64,000 nucleotides of DNA from a virus. Made by a program: the position numbers and the translations under genes. The notes below the pieces were generated by a model that saw only the letters and a list, made by a program, of their open reading frames with translations, ran no database searches and was not told where the DNA came from. Each line of letters begins with the position of its first letter. Position 1 is the first letter of the stretch. Location: the IMG/VR virus record IMGVR_UViG_3300024495_000026, positions 16,913-80,912 of that record; one strand, given 5' to 3'. Shown here in pieces: positions 27,401 through 36,101 of this stretch.

Positions 27401-27670
27401 TTAATCGACAGGCAACATTTCTGGATTTTCCAGTTCAAGTTCAAACATAAGAGGATGACACTCTTCCAACATCAAATAATATGATGCTTGATAAAGGTCT
27501 TCTGGTTCAAATCTTCTTTCGTTATCTGCTAATTTGATTAATTCCAAATCGAACATTGATTCGTCTGGAAGGTCATCAAAAGTAAAAGGAATTTGATTTA
27601 TGAAATACATCAGAACAATTTGGGTTCCGCGATTATACCAAATGTATCTGGCATCAATACGGTATTTCAT
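27401..27670 (-). CDS. Conserved hypothetical protein between two tRNA genes
   Basis: The 89-residue protein starts MKYRIDARYIWYNRGTQIVL and continues with acidic helical sequence (LADNERRFEPEDLYQASYYLMLEE). No signal peptide or membrane helix is seen. It is preceded by CTAAATA at 27691-27697 and lies between tRNA-Leu and tRNA-Thr, so the three may be cotranscribed. The family is not recognised. Confidence 0.65.
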   Translation of the reverse strand: MKYRIDARYIWYNRGTQIVLMYFINQIPFTFDDLPDESMFDLELIKLADNERRFEPEDLYQASYYLMLEECHPLMFELELENPEMLPVD

Positions 27671-27690
27671 AAAGGTTCCGTACTTTTGTT

Positions 27691-27697
27691 TATTTAG
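27691..27697 (-). promoter_or_regulatory. Late promoter element CTAAATA
   Basis: The minus strand reads CCTCTAAATAAAC 21 bases upstream of the start at 27670. It lies just after the tRNA-Leu gene. Confidence 0.45.
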
Positions 27698-27710
27698 AGG
27701 TAGAACCTCA

Positions 27711-27794
27711 TAGGAGCGGGGGGAATCGAACCCCCACGGTCATACGACCAGCAGATTTTAAGTCTGATACGGCTACCAGTTACGTCACGCTCCC
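27711..27794 (-). tRNA. tRNA-Leu (UAA anticodon)
   Basis: The 84-nt minus-strand sequence has a GGGAGCG acceptor that pairs with CGCTCCT (one G-U pair), an anticodon loop CTTAAAA in a CAGA/TCTG stem (anticodon TAA), and the long variable arm expected of class II tRNAs. The T arm is GGGGG/CCCCC around TTCGATT. It would read UUA codons, favoured in AT-rich phage genes. Confidence 0.93.
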
Positions 27795-27802
27795 AAAAAA
27801 AC

Positions 27803-28006
27803 TTACGCTTGGTAAGTAATAGGATTATACTTGATAAACTCCCAAAATGTCAACTTCATTTCTTTTTGTGACATTCCGCAGTGTTTTGCTGCTTTAGGGA
27901 GATTCCACTTTGCTGTAAAGAGTGCTTCATTTGCTTCTTTTACATTTTCGGGAGTGGTTTTGACTGGTTCCTCTTTGAGGTCTTTGTATGAAATTTTATA
28001 AACCAT
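27803..28006 (-). CDS. Small conserved hypothetical protein
   Basis: The 67-residue protein starts MVYKISYKDLKEEPVKTTPENVKEANE. Its C-terminal half, LFTAKWNLPKAAKHCGMSQKEMKLTFWEFI, resembles a helix-turn-helix of the Fis or transposase type: a WNLPKAAKHCGMS turn between two helices. A DNA-binding role is possible but is only inferred. It is followed at once by tRNA-Leu. Confidence 0.55.
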   Translation of the reverse strand: MVYKISYKDLKEEPVKTTPENVKEANEALFTAKWNLPKAAKHCGMSQKEMKLTFWEFIKYNPITYQA

Positions 28007-28069
28007 ACTTTTTCAAAAAAGTAATAAGGGCAATTTTTACCGGGAAAATTTTTGGACCAAAAATGAAAA

Positions 28070-28252
28070 TTAAAGTGGATTTGCGTATGAGAGAGTCTCT
28101 TCATCCACTGCAGAACGAACAAACTCTAGCACATTCATAAATTCATCTACCGTATCACAGGTCACTTGCTTCTCTGACCCTTCGTTAGAATACAGATACA
28201 CTGTACGCTTGATAGGGTCCACCACGCAGCGTGAGAGGTACTCGTCTTGCAT
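28070..28252 (-). CDS. Small conserved hypothetical protein with an early-type promoter
   Basis: The 60-residue protein reads MQDEYLSRCVVDPIKRTVYL at the start and continues with YSNEGSEKQVTCDTVDEFMNVLEFVRSAVDEETLSYANPL. It is a small alpha/beta protein with no recognised domain. A strong sigma70-like promoter lies 26 bases upstream (28278-28306), so it is probably expressed early. The overlap with a late structural gene upstream is avoided. Function unknown. Confidence 0.6.
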   Translation of the reverse strand: MQDEYLSRCVVDPIKRTVYLYSNEGSEKQVTCDTVDEFMNVLEFVRSAVDEETLSYANPL

Positions 28253-28277
28253 TCGGTCGTCCGTTGATTACCTAGGT

Positions 28278-28306
28278 ACTATAGGACCTTTGGGGTCATG
28301 TGTCAA
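28278..28306 (-). promoter_or_regulatory. Sigma70-type promoter
   Basis: On the minus strand TTGACA (28301-28306) and TATAGT (28278-28283) are 17 bases apart. The -35 box lies within the 3' end of the 105-residue gene. It would drive the 60-residue gene at 28070-28252. Confidence 0.75.
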
Positions 28307-28613
28307 GGGTTTGTGGACGAGGCAGATCTCTTCTTTCTGCAAAAATCAAATAATAAAAATCGGGGGGAAATCCATTTGTATCAATATGAACGGTCAATCC
28401 CTGAACTCTTTTAACAATCAATGACTGATTTGCTCCAATAGAAGTCAAATGAACAGTTATTGTAGATGGATTAACTAAACCTTCCCATTCGGGAGGAAGA
28501 TTAATATATTTTTGATTTAAAATACGACCTTGAACAAACAAAAGATGTTTATCCGTTAATGGTTGTTCGTAATGAAGAGTTTTTGATTCATCTAAAGGAT
28601 GTTGAAATTTCAT
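28296..28613 (-). CDS. Virion protein, short paralogue of the 325-residue protein C-terminus
   Basis: The 105-residue protein shows INLPPEWEGLVNPSTITVHLTSIG, then a core of strands ending FYYLIFAERRDLPRP. The 325-residue protein at 30670-31647 has INLPDYWKELVDVETIGVSLTPIG and FVIFAERKDTP in the same order, so this is a free-standing copy of that domain. Such INLPxxWxxLV domains occur at the ends of phage fibre and spike proteins. It is coupled by ATGA to the 452-residue structural gene. Role in the particle is inferred. Confidence 0.65.
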   Translation of the reverse strand: MKFQHPLDESKTLHYEQPLTDKHLLFVQGRILNQKYINLPPEWEGLVNPSTITVHLTSIGANQSLIVKRVQGLTVHIDTNGFPPDFYYLIFAERRDLPRPQTLDT

Positions 28614-29968
28614 AATACCACATTAGTTACAGTTGATACACCAAGATAGGTGAGTGCTTTATTATAAGTTATTATATCAGCACGATACGCAGATATTTGT
28701 TGTCTTAATCCCCAAATTTCAGATTGAATTTGCTTTCTTTCGTTCCTAAAAGTATTGGCGACATCTATTTTATAATTTAAAGTACTAATACCAGATGTAA
28801 TATTAGTCTTCGCAGTATTTAGTTCTGTAATTGCATTTGTTAAATTAGTTTCTTGAGTTGGGCAAGGTGTTGATGTTGCCAATAAACTAGGAAGTTGAAT
28901 TGCATCAACCGCAGTAACAAATCCAACGGCAACTCTTTGTCCGTTAAGATTAACTGGATATGAAGTAAATCCAACAAGTGAATAATAAATTCCAGCACCA
29001 ACATCAGGTTCAAAAGTGCTTGGATCTTCCTCATCTACCGCATCTGGATTCCAAGAAACTGGATTTGGATTTGATCCTGTATTATCATATGCAATAGAAA
29101 CTCCAATTCCTATTGTACCCGTCGTCATAATTCCGATAGTCTGAGGAGAATACGGATCTTTATCGGACTGAATTTCATAATCATCATAATTAAACTCAGT
29201 TGTAGATTTTAACACCGTAAAAGTCACATAAGATCCATCAGACTCTGGAGCAGAAGCAGTTTCTGTGGCAAAAGTATCAAGAGTTAAACTGGTAACTACA
29301 GATCCTGTAGTTATTCCGAGAATAGATCTATCCAAAGAAGTAGTCCCTATCCCAATAATATTACTTGAAGAAGGAAGAACACTTGATTTTGAAGAAGTAA
29401 CTAATTGTCCTGTGCTAATTCCAATTGTAGAAGAAGATCCAACAACTGAAAGAACAGTAATTTTGTTTGATCCAAATGCAATCGTTCCTATGAAACTGGT
29501 AACAAAAGTATCACCAATATCCTTTGTTACTGGTTCATCATAATATTTAATTCCATATGCATTTTCGGGAGTATATCCAAAAGTATTATAATTACCATAA
29601 GTTGTAAACCCAACACCATCAAAATACTCAACATTTGGAAGTGTACCTGCATATCCAGCAAGAGAAAGTTGAGTTGCAACTAAAGTATAGGTTGTTCCAG
29701 CAAATCCAGTTTTTCTCCAAAAAACATCAGTCCTGCATCCTACATTAATACGATTCTTATATGCAGCACCAACTGCTTCTATTTTAGCATTTACTGTTCT
29801 AACTTCTGATAAAACATCATTATCTAATGATGTAATAATATCGTCATACGCTCCTTTATTGCCATCAAGTTCGATAATTCTTTCAGAAGAATCCTCAATC
29901 GCACTATGAGCATCATCCAACTTAGTCTTTAAATCATCATTAAGAACTGTATAATATCTTGGATCCAT
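28610..29968 (-). CDS. Virion structural protein (coiled-coil ends, beta core)
   Basis: The 452-residue protein has a helical N-terminus (LNDDLKTKLDDAHSAIEDSSERIIEL), a central beta-rich part with Gly/Ser/Thr repeats and segments such as NIIGIGTTSLDRSILGITTG, and a helical C-terminus (EIWGLRQQISAYRADIITYN). This coil-beta-coil plan resembles tail spike or baseplate proteins of cyanophages. It overlaps its short neighbour by ATGA and has a late-type AATAAATA element upstream. The precise part of the particle is unknown. Confidence 0.65.
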   Translation of the reverse strand: MDPRYYTVLNDDLKTKLDDAHSAIEDSSERIIELDGNKGAYDDIITSLDNDVLSEVRTVNAKIEAVGAAYKNRINVGCRTDVFWRKTGFAGTTYTLVATQLSLAGYAGTLPNVEYFDGVGFTTYGNYNTFGYTPENAYGIKYYDEPVTKDIGDTFVTSFIGTIAFGSNKITVLSVVGSSSTIGISTGQLVTSSKSSVLPSSSNIIGIGTTSLDRSILGITTGSVVTSLTLDTFATETASAPESDGSYVTFTVLKSTTEFNYDDYEIQSDKDPYSPQTIGIMTTGTIGIGVSIAYDNTGSNPNPVSWNPDAVDEEDPSTFEPDVGAGIYYSLVGFTSYPVNLNGQRVAVGFVTAVDAIQLPSLLATSTPCPTQETNLTNAITELNTAKTNITSGISTLNYKIDVANTFRNERKQIQSEIWGLRQQISAYRADIITYNKALTYLGVSTVTNVVL

Positions 29969-29986
29969 CTTTTTTCTACTTTTGAA

Positions 29987-29994
29987 TATTTATT
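29987..29994 (-). promoter_or_regulatory. Late promoter element AATAAATA
   Basis: The minus strand reads AATAAATATTC 19 bases upstream of the start at 29968. It abuts the stop codon of the oxygenase gene ending at 29996. Confidence 0.4.
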
Positions 29995-29995
29995 T

Positions 29996-30670
29996 TCATA
30001 ACTCTAACCATTGTGAAGGGTGCGTTGACCCTTGATGATAATTAGAATGTTCTTTTTTTAAAGTGATTTTTATATCACCTGGAATTGTTATTCTTTCATC
30101 TCTTCTTTCTGTAAATTTTTGTGTAAAATGATGCACATGACTTGGAAACAGTAGTACGGTTCCTTCAATTGGCGTGATTGTATAATAATCGCAATTATAT
30201 CTGTTAAATCCAAGAAGTAAGTTTCTTTGTTTTGATGTTTCAAATAATCCACCAACAACTTCATTTTGATTGGATGGTTGATTTATGCAAAACTTATCAG
30301 AAGTTTCATCTGTATTCAAATAATACACGAAACTAATATTAGATTCATTGTGATAATGTGGATTTAGTTCTGGAGTATCTTTGTCATGATATCCAATCCA
30401 GGATTTTATAATATGATAATCTAGTTTAGTATAATCAACATTCAAATGCGTCATATACTCATCAATATTTCTTTTCAAGCTATCAAAAAAAATTTTATAC
30501 TCTTTTTGGAGATGTAAAAATATTTTACCAGAAAACTCTGGACTTTCATTTTCATATCCATTAAACCAATATTCCTTTAAAACTTCCAAGTATTTGGATT
30601 TAAATTCTTTATGACAATCAACTTCTCCTTGATAAACAACTAGTGGAAATATTTCATGTACCTTATTCAT
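29996..30670 (-). CDS. 2OG-Fe(II) oxygenase (TIGR02466-like)
   Basis: The 224-residue protein carries the pattern of a phage 2OG oxygenase: KSWIGYHDKDTPELNPHYHNESNISFVYYLN contains the first iron ligands, EGTVLLFPSHVHHFTQKF gives the distal His, and DERITIPGDIKI supplies the 2-oxoglutarate-binding Arg. A TTG codon at 30673 is in frame, but the ATG at 30670 makes an ATGA overlap and is the start I use. Such enzymes hydroxylate proteins or small molecules. It sits among baseplate genes, so a virion protein is a possible substrate. This is inference. Confidence 0.75.
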   Translation of the reverse strand: MNKVHEIFPLVVYQGEVDCHKEFKSKYLEVLKEYWFNGYENESPEFSGKIFLHLQKEYKIFFDSLKRNIDEYMTHLNVDYTKLDYHIIKSWIGYHDKDTPELNPHYHNESNISFVYYLNTDETSDKFCINQPSNQNEVVGGLFETSKQRNLLLGFNRYNCDYYTITPIEGTVLLFPSHVHHFTQKFTERRDERITIPGDIKITLKKEHSNYHQGSTHPSQWLEL

Positions 30671-31647
30671 CAACCACCATTAATAGTATATTCTTTATTA
30701 TCTCCTGGATAGTCATTAGGTGTCAACCCCTCATATTCTGCAATATTTTTTGGCGTATCTTTTCTTTCCGCAAAAATAACGAAGTTGCAGTTGATAGGTC
30801 CACCAAGATTATTTCTTACAATAATACGTGTCCCCCATTCAATTTTATCAACAAATAATTCCTGATACACTCCAATGGGTGTTAAAGATACTCCTATAGT
30901 CTCAACATCAACCAATTCTTTCCAGTAATCGGGAAGATTAATTATATTAGACCCGCTAAGTTTTCCTCTAAAATAAACTTCTGCTGCAGGTCCTTCTATA
31001 CAAATGTATCTTAATCGATGTTCACTCTTTGTTGGATGAGGAATATCAAATCCTTTTTTTGATGCAATTTTTGCTTTCAAAAGTGTAATTGTAGGACTAC
31101 TGATTAATCCAGCAACAGTAAGTTTTCCACCTATTTTGACTAGTCCAGCTACAGTTAATTTTCCACCAACATTTAATTTGGGTGCGATATTTGTTTTACC
31201 TACAACATTTACTTTGCCTATCCAATTTAGTTTACTTACAGCAGTTGTCTTTGGTGATATAAGTGAAACTGTTTTTGCATTAAAAATATTGATAAGTGTA
31301 GAGTTGATAGTCATTCCAACTGGACCACCCGCAGGATCACCAATCAAAAGATCCGTTGGAGTAGGTGCAGATCCTCTACTACTCACCATCAAAATAGGTA
31401 GTGCATTTGTTTCTGGTGCTAAGTAGTTTTTGCTTCTACCTATCATCAAAGTTGCAGTAGGTCTTGGAAGAGGGTATGTAATAGGAGAACCGATTAACAT
31501 TGGTCCTTCAACCCAAGCACTTCCATTAATAGGAGGAGTACCAGCACCACCACCTAAAACAGTTGCGGGCAATCCAGGAACACCTCCAGGAAGGTTCGCT
31601 GTTACTTGAAATTGACCACCAACTAAAAGATTACCTAGATCGGGCAT
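30670..31647 (-). CDS. Baseplate or spike-associated structural protein
   Basis: The 325-residue protein begins MPDLGNLLVGGQFQVTANLPGG, has a Gly/Pro-rich first half and a stretch of short repeats at about residues 165-190 (KLNVGGKLTVAGLVKIGGKLTVAGLI). Its C-terminal 130 residues hold HPTKSEHRLRYICIEGPAAEVYFRGKL and the INLPDYWKELV to FVIFAERKDT domain shared with the 105-residue protein. A CIEGPxxxVYFRG motif of this type caps many phage fibres. It is expected in the tail tip or baseplate spike. The gene is in the operon that includes gp27-like and spike genes. Confidence 0.65.
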   Translation of the reverse strand: MPDLGNLLVGGQFQVTANLPGGVPGLPATVLGGGAGTPPINGSAWVEGPMLIGSPITYPLPRPTATLMIGRSKNYLAPETNALPILMVSSRGSAPTPTDLLIGDPAGGPVGMTINSTLINIFNAKTVSLISPKTTAVSKLNWIGKVNVVGKTNIAPKLNVGGKLTVAGLVKIGGKLTVAGLISSPTITLLKAKIASKKGFDIPHPTKSEHRLRYICIEGPAAEVYFRGKLSGSNIINLPDYWKELVDVETIGVSLTPIGVYQELFVDKIEWGTRIIVRNNLGGPINCNFVIFAERKDTPKNIAEYEGLTPNDYPGDNKEYTINGG

Positions 31648-31649
31648 TA

Positions 31650-32264
31650 TTAACCTCCAATACTACCAATTAATTTTTTAAGACCATCAATAAATTGTAA
31701 AGGACTTACTGCTCCAGAAATAGGTCCAAAAATAAAATCACAATCCTCCAACCAATTTCCAGGTCCTCTAATTTTAATATTTCCAGGAGAGGCAACTTGA
31801 ACTTGTTTTTCTGCTGCAAGATTAATATTTGACGCTGCTTGAATATTAATATTTGTTCTTGAATTAATTTCAATACCACCGTTGGCAGCAATTTGAACAA
31901 AACCAGTAGTATTACTACTACCACTAGCAATTAACTCAATGTCCTTTGCAAATATTCTGATTCTACCATTTGGAGCACCTATAATCATATCACCATTTTT
32001 TGCATAGGTTACAAAAGAAACTCCATCAACAGGAGTGGTTCCACAAAGAATTTGGTATACTCCAGGGCATGAATTCCAAGTGGATCCATTAAATTTTCCA
32101 GAACTACCAAACCCCATAAAGTGATCAGATGCCTTAGATGGATTTGTATTGCGAATCAATGCTGCAAGTTTAGTTCCATCAAATGCAACATCACCAAATC
32201 TTAATTCACCTTGTGTTGTGCCTATACGAGAATAGTCCCAACTTGTTTGATGTCTATCACTCAT
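31650..32264 (-). CDS. Baseplate spike protein with a beta-helix needle
   Basis: The 204-residue protein has a mixed N-terminal domain with TKLAALIRNTNPSKASDHFMG and a repeat region at about residues 95-165: GDMIIGAPNGRIRIFAKDIELIASG, then GGIEINSRTNINIQAASNINLAAEKQVQVASPGNIKIRGPGN. The alternating strands resemble the needle of T4 gp5 and related central spike proteins. No lysozyme motif is seen. It overlaps the 771-residue gene by ATGA. It may form the membrane-piercing tip of the tail. Confidence 0.65.
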   Translation of the reverse strand: MSDRHQTSWDYSRIGTTQGELRFGDVAFDGTKLAALIRNTNPSKASDHFMGFGSSGKFNGSTWNSCPGVYQILCGTTPVDGVSFVTYAKNGDMIIGAPNGRIRIFAKDIELIASGSSNTTGFVQIAANGGIEINSRTNINIQAASNINLAAEKQVQVASPGNIKIRGPGNWLEDCDFIFGPISGAVSPLQFIDGLKKLIGSIGG

Positions 32265-34576
32265 TCTCTTTTACCTACACAATCTACAACTTCCAAAATT
32301 CCAACTCCAGTATCTCTTCTAGTAATTAAATTATTTCCTCTTAAGAATCTAAAGACTGGTTTAATTATTGCATTATATCCAGTATTACTATCTATACCAA
32401 TCTCTGGAAGTTCAGTAAATCCTATACCAGTATTTTCTATAGTAATACCAATAAGTTGACCATTATACCCAAACTTTGGAGTTAATTTTGTTCCATTATC
32501 TGGAGTAACAACAATTTTATCCCCATCTTTATATCCAAATCCAGGATCAGTAATTTTAACATCAACAAGCTCAGATATTACGGGATAAATTCCTAGGTTT
32601 GGATCTTGAATATCTTCTGGAGGACACTCTGGAGCAGTGCTTGTCGTATCAAAAGCAGCAACAAATGGAGACTGTCCTGCAAACTGAACATAGTCACCTG
32701 TTTTGATTTGCATGATCTCACCAGGACTGTATGGATACTCCCAATTACCATCAGATCTTCTTATTGTTGATTGACATCTACTTGCCCATACTCTTCCATC
32801 ACCTCCTCTACTTCCATCTGGTTTAGGTAGATAGTCAGTTCCACTATCAATCACAACAATTTTAGTAATTCCTTTCACAATCTCTCCTGGTTTTGGTCCG
32901 ATATCAGTACCACCAGTTCCTCCAACAATTCCACCAGTACCACCAGTACCACCAGTACCACCAGTTCCACCACCAGTACCATCAGTTCCAGTTGTCGGTG
33001 GTACATAAGGAACATCACCAATTTCAGCAATAGCAACGGCACCTTTTCCTTTTCCACAAGAATCTTCAATATTCACAAATGGTGCTTTTGTATATCCATA
33101 TCCAGAAGAAACAATATCTATACCTAAGATGTCACCTGCAGCACTTACAATTGCATTTCCAGTAGCACCTTTTCCACCTCCACCCCAGAATGAAATTTTT
33201 GGTGGTCCACAAAGAATTGGTCCAACATTACAAGAGTCACCAACACCAGCAATCATGGAATTAATATCAAGATTAAACTTGAAATTATTCGGATCTACTA
33301 TTGATGTCGCTGAAGAAATAATTGATTTTGCTGAGTTCATAATTTTACTCACATCCAAAGAAATTCCTGGAGAAGAAGATCCTTCTAAAGGACTCCATTC
33401 GGTAACTTCAGCACATTCTGCTTTCACATCACAAGTAAGAAAATCTAAAAGAGAAGAAATAGCATCAAGAATAGAATCAATTAATCCTTTAATAGCAGAA
33501 ATAGTTCCCAAAACAGCATTTAGAATACCATTAACTGCAGATAATATCTGACCAATTATCTGACCAACTAATTCAGTCAAAAACTTTTCGACCGCACAGG
33601 TTGCCATATTAACATAACGGTCAACAATAGAAGTTAAAAATTTCTCTATTAGTCCAGCAAGATTATCTAAAATTTTATTAAAGAGGCAAAGAATTAAATC
33701 AATTGCTGTTGCTTTTTTTTCTTGAAGTTGAAATCTTTGATTTAAAAATGCTGCTGCTTTTGCCTTATTAAGAGCCCAATTAATGCCCCTAATTACCATA
33801 TCTTTTATATAACCAATCAACCATTTTACATATCCAGTTATTTTATCAGCAAATCCATTGATTACTGATTTGGCTTCGTTTAAAAAGTTTTCTGCATTTG
33901 AAAGGGCACTATTAGGTCCATTGAGTTTATTTCTTAAAGCCTCAATGTCTTTCTTCATATTCTTAAGACCATTATTGATAGCATTACTATCAAAAGGTTT
34001 ACATGCAGACGGAACAGCAAAATTTGAAGCTAACTTTGCAAAGTCATCATCAGACTGAGAAAACTTACAATCTGCTCCTGCTCCATTCAAGTTTGCAACT
34101 TTTGATTCCGCAATATTTGACGAAGGAACAACTGCCCATTGGCCAAGTCCAGCAGAAAATCCAGATTTTGGTGTGCAACCTTTTTGATTCTGACCTTCTT
34201 TCTTTTCAGGAAAAACACATAAAGAGTTATTAATTAAACTGGTAATATAGTACTGCTTATTAAATCTACTCTTATGAATATTTACAAAAGAATCTGCAGC
34301 AAGTGGCATATACATCTGTAGACCAGCTTGCCCTGAAGGAAAATCAGTCTGTCTTATTGCATCAATTAACTGATCTTCTGGAGTATCTCCAGAATTTAAA
34401 AAACACAAACGAACCTTATATCTTTCAGACCAACCTACAGCATCTTTTCCCTTCTCACCACCGCGATTAGGAATACAAAATTGTTTATAGGTTTCGGCAG
34501 ATATTTGACCTATTCCAATATATTCATACTCTTTATCAAAATCAAAGATATAAGGTTTGTTTGAGTAAAATGTCAT
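32261..34576 (-). CDS. Large baseplate hub/spike-type protein
   Basis: The 771-residue protein has an N-terminal domain with YKVRLCFLNSGDTPEDQL and QYYITSLINNSLC that could be a gp5-like OB domain. A helical centre contains KTISAIKGLIDSILDAISS-type amphipathic helices. Then there is a Gly-Thr linker of GGTGGTGG repeats, followed by two or more copies of a Gly-rich motif (DIVSSGYGYTKAPFVNIE, VKITDPGFGYKDGDKIVV, ITIENTGIGFTELPEIGI). No lysozyme site is present. It lies between the CP12 gene and the needle gene. A hub or central spike function is inferred. Confidence 0.6.
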   Translation of the reverse strand: MTFYSNKPYIFDFDKEYEYIGIGQISAETYKQFCIPNRGGEKGKDAVGWSERYKVRLCFLNSGDTPEDQLIDAIRQTDFPSGQAGLQMYMPLAADSFVNIHKSRFNKQYYITSLINNSLCVFPEKKEGQNQKGCTPKSGFSAGLGQWAVVPSSNIAESKVANLNGAGADCKFSQSDDDFAKLASNFAVPSACKPFDSNAINNGLKNMKKDIEALRNKLNGPNSALSNAENFLNEAKSVINGFADKITGYVKWLIGYIKDMVIRGINWALNKAKAAAFLNQRFQLQEKKATAIDLILCLFNKILDNLAGLIEKFLTSIVDRYVNMATCAVEKFLTELVGQIIGQILSAVNGILNAVLGTISAIKGLIDSILDAISSLLDFLTCDVKAECAEVTEWSPLEGSSSPGISLDVSKIMNSAKSIISSATSIVDPNNFKFNLDINSMIAGVGDSCNVGPILCGPPKISFWGGGGKGATGNAIVSAAGDILGIDIVSSGYGYTKAPFVNIEDSCGKGKGAVAIAEIGDVPYVPPTTGTDGTGGGTGGTGGTGGTGGIVGGTGGTDIGPKPGEIVKGITKIVVIDSGTDYLPKPDGSRGGDGRVWASRCQSTIRRSDGNWEYPYSPGEIMQIKTGDYVQFAGQSPFVAAFDTTSTAPECPPEDIQDPNLGIYPVISELVDVKITDPGFGYKDGDKIVVTPDNGTKLTPKFGYNGQLIGITIENTGIGFTELPEIGIDSNTGYNAIIKPVFRFLRGNNLITRRDTGVGILEVVDCVGKRE

Positions 34577-34578
34577 TA

Positions 34579-34794
34579 TTAATCTTCGTAAACTCTACAT
34601 TCTAAAGCTGCTGGATTTTCGTCACAATATAATTCCAGGGGTGTTGGATCATGATCATCATCTGGGTGACTAACCTGATATTTTTCTAATGAATCAAGTT
34701 CACCTTCCAAGTGTCTTCTTCTCTGTGAACTTGTATTAGGATTATCAAGTTCATCTCTATCATCATTAATGTGTTGTTGAAGTGATCTTTCCAT
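34579..34794 (-). CDS. cp12: CP12 Calvin-cycle inhibitor
   Basis: The 71-residue acidic protein ends LELYCDENPAALECRVYED. This matches the conserved C-terminal segment of CP12 (LExxCxxNPxxxECRxYxD), with the redox cysteine pair at residues 57 and 66. The N-terminus is helical and lacks the second cysteine pair of plant CP12. CP12 binds GAPDH and phosphoribulokinase and shuts the Calvin cycle off, so NADPH and carbon flow go to the pentose phosphate pathway and phage nucleotide synthesis. It is placed, with 2-bp and 11-bp gaps, between two baseplate genes and has no separate promoter that I can see. Confidence 0.9.
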   Translation of the reverse strand: MERSLQQHINDDRDELDNPNTSSQRRRHLEGELDSLEKYQVSHPDDDHDPTPLELYCDENPAALECRVYED

Positions 34795-34805
34795 TTTAGG
34801 TTACC

Positions 34806-36077
34806 TTAAACTTTTACACCAAAAGAATCTCTAACTAGAGATAATCCAGTATAAGTTTGTGTGGGAGAAATGTAATGACATAACTCCAATATCATATATA
34901 TACCACTATCTTTGGGACTTCTAATCGGAGTATCCTTTGTAGACAGTTCTGGTAAGTCGCACTGAATAATATCTCCAGCATGTAAACTAAAGTCTGCTGG
35001 TATTTTGATTTCTGTCATAAAGTTTAATCTTTGTCGATAGTTTTGTATTGATTGACCTATTGTTTCGGAAACATTGAAGTTTTCTTCTTTGGATTTTTTC
35101 AACTGTTGCTCCACAGAATCACCAGTTCCATATGCCATACCAATAGATTTTGGAGAAGCAAAGAAATTAGTTGGTTGTTTTGTATATTCGGTATAATCAG
35201 GAAGATCTAAACCTGCTAAAACTTTTCCAGCATCTTCAGCAATCAAAGGAGAATTTTTTTCATAAACAAATTTGGTAAAATCAAAAGTTTCTGTAACAGA
35301 TCCAAAGGCACTATAGTCTAACTGCTTTTCAACATCAGCAACTCTTACTGCATTTGCATCTAAGATTTTATCATCATATCCTGCTGGTATTTCTTCATCA
35401 ACTTTAAAGTTATAGATATATTTCTTGATTGGTTTCCCCTTAAATATCTCATCTGCAGATTTGAAATGAAATCCTTTTGCAGTTTGCCAAAAGAAAAATC
35501 CAGCAGTCTTTCCACCTACCGTTGGAATTGCGATTGGTTGAAGTTCTAAGATAACTTCAAATGGTTCTTTTCTTAATCCAAAATCAGAAAAAGTATTTAG
35601 AGTTTCACTAATGTCTAACTTCTTATCTGTTTTTAAATCATCCTTCAGAATACTTTCAACTGTCTTGGAAATTTTACCGCTATATCTTTTCGTTACTCTA
35701 TTCTTTAAAAGTTTATTATCTAAAAACTCTTTAGAAACAATTTGAGCAATAAAACTAGATGACTTAAAAGATCTTGTTTCAAAGTTTTTATGAGACAATC
35801 TTAATGAATTTCCGTCAGAAAAATCTAAAACATTTCCTACAGCATCAGTGTACTTGAAGGAAACCTTTTCTCCTCCCTGAAGTTTAAGTGCTTCTGCTGC
35901 AGAAAGTCCAGATTGTCCAGTGTCAACAACGGCAGCACTAATTCTAATAGTATGATCAATCATACTTTCACGATACTCAATTCTAGGAGCACCAGTTCTC
36001 ACATCAAAAGAACTGCCACCAGTGTTTGATGATATTTCAAATAGATTTGCTGTAGATGCTTCCTTACTTCCAGGCAT
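34806..36077 (-). CDS. 27: gp27-like baseplate hub protein
   Basis: The 423-residue protein has the features of the gp27/gpD hub family: an N-terminal VRTGAPRIEYRESMIDHTIRISAAVVDTG, beta-rich VSFKYTDAVGNVLDFSDGNSLRL, a helical SKTVESILKDDLKT, FGLRKEPFEVILELQ and FHFKSADEIFKGKPIKKYIYNF. The C-terminus ends with a beta-strand run (PADFSLHAGDIIQCDLPEL). In T4 gp27 forms the trimeric ring that joins the tail tube to the spike. The gene lies in a run with the CP12 gene, the hub/spike gene and the tape-like genes. The family match is by pattern and position. Confidence 0.7.
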   Translation of the reverse strand: MPGSKEASTANLFEISSNTGGSSFDVRTGAPRIEYRESMIDHTIRISAAVVDTGQSGLSAAEALKLQGGEKVSFKYTDAVGNVLDFSDGNSLRLSHKNFETRSFKSSSFIAQIVSKEFLDNKLLKNRVTKRYSGKISKTVESILKDDLKTDKKLDISETLNTFSDFGLRKEPFEVILELQPIAIPTVGGKTAGFFFWQTAKGFHFKSADEIFKGKPIKKYIYNFKVDEEIPAGYDDKILDANAVRVADVEKQLDYSAFGSVTETFDFTKFVYEKNSPLIAEDAGKVLAGLDLPDYTEYTKQPTNFFASPKSIGMAYGTGDSVEQQLKKSKEENFNVSETIGQSIQNYRQRLNFMTEIKIPADFSLHAGDIIQCDLPELSTKDTPIRSPKDSGIYMILELCHYISPTQTYTGLSLVRDSFGVKV

Positions 36078-36082
36078 AGTTG

Positions 36083-36089
36083 TTATTTA
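36083..36089 (-). promoter_or_regulatory. Possible late promoter element GTAAATA
   Basis: The minus strand reads CGGTAAATAAC just upstream of the hub gene start at 36077. The spacing of 5 bases to the ATG is short, so this is a weak candidate. Confidence 0.25.
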
Positions 36090-36101
36090 CCGTATTACTA
36101 T

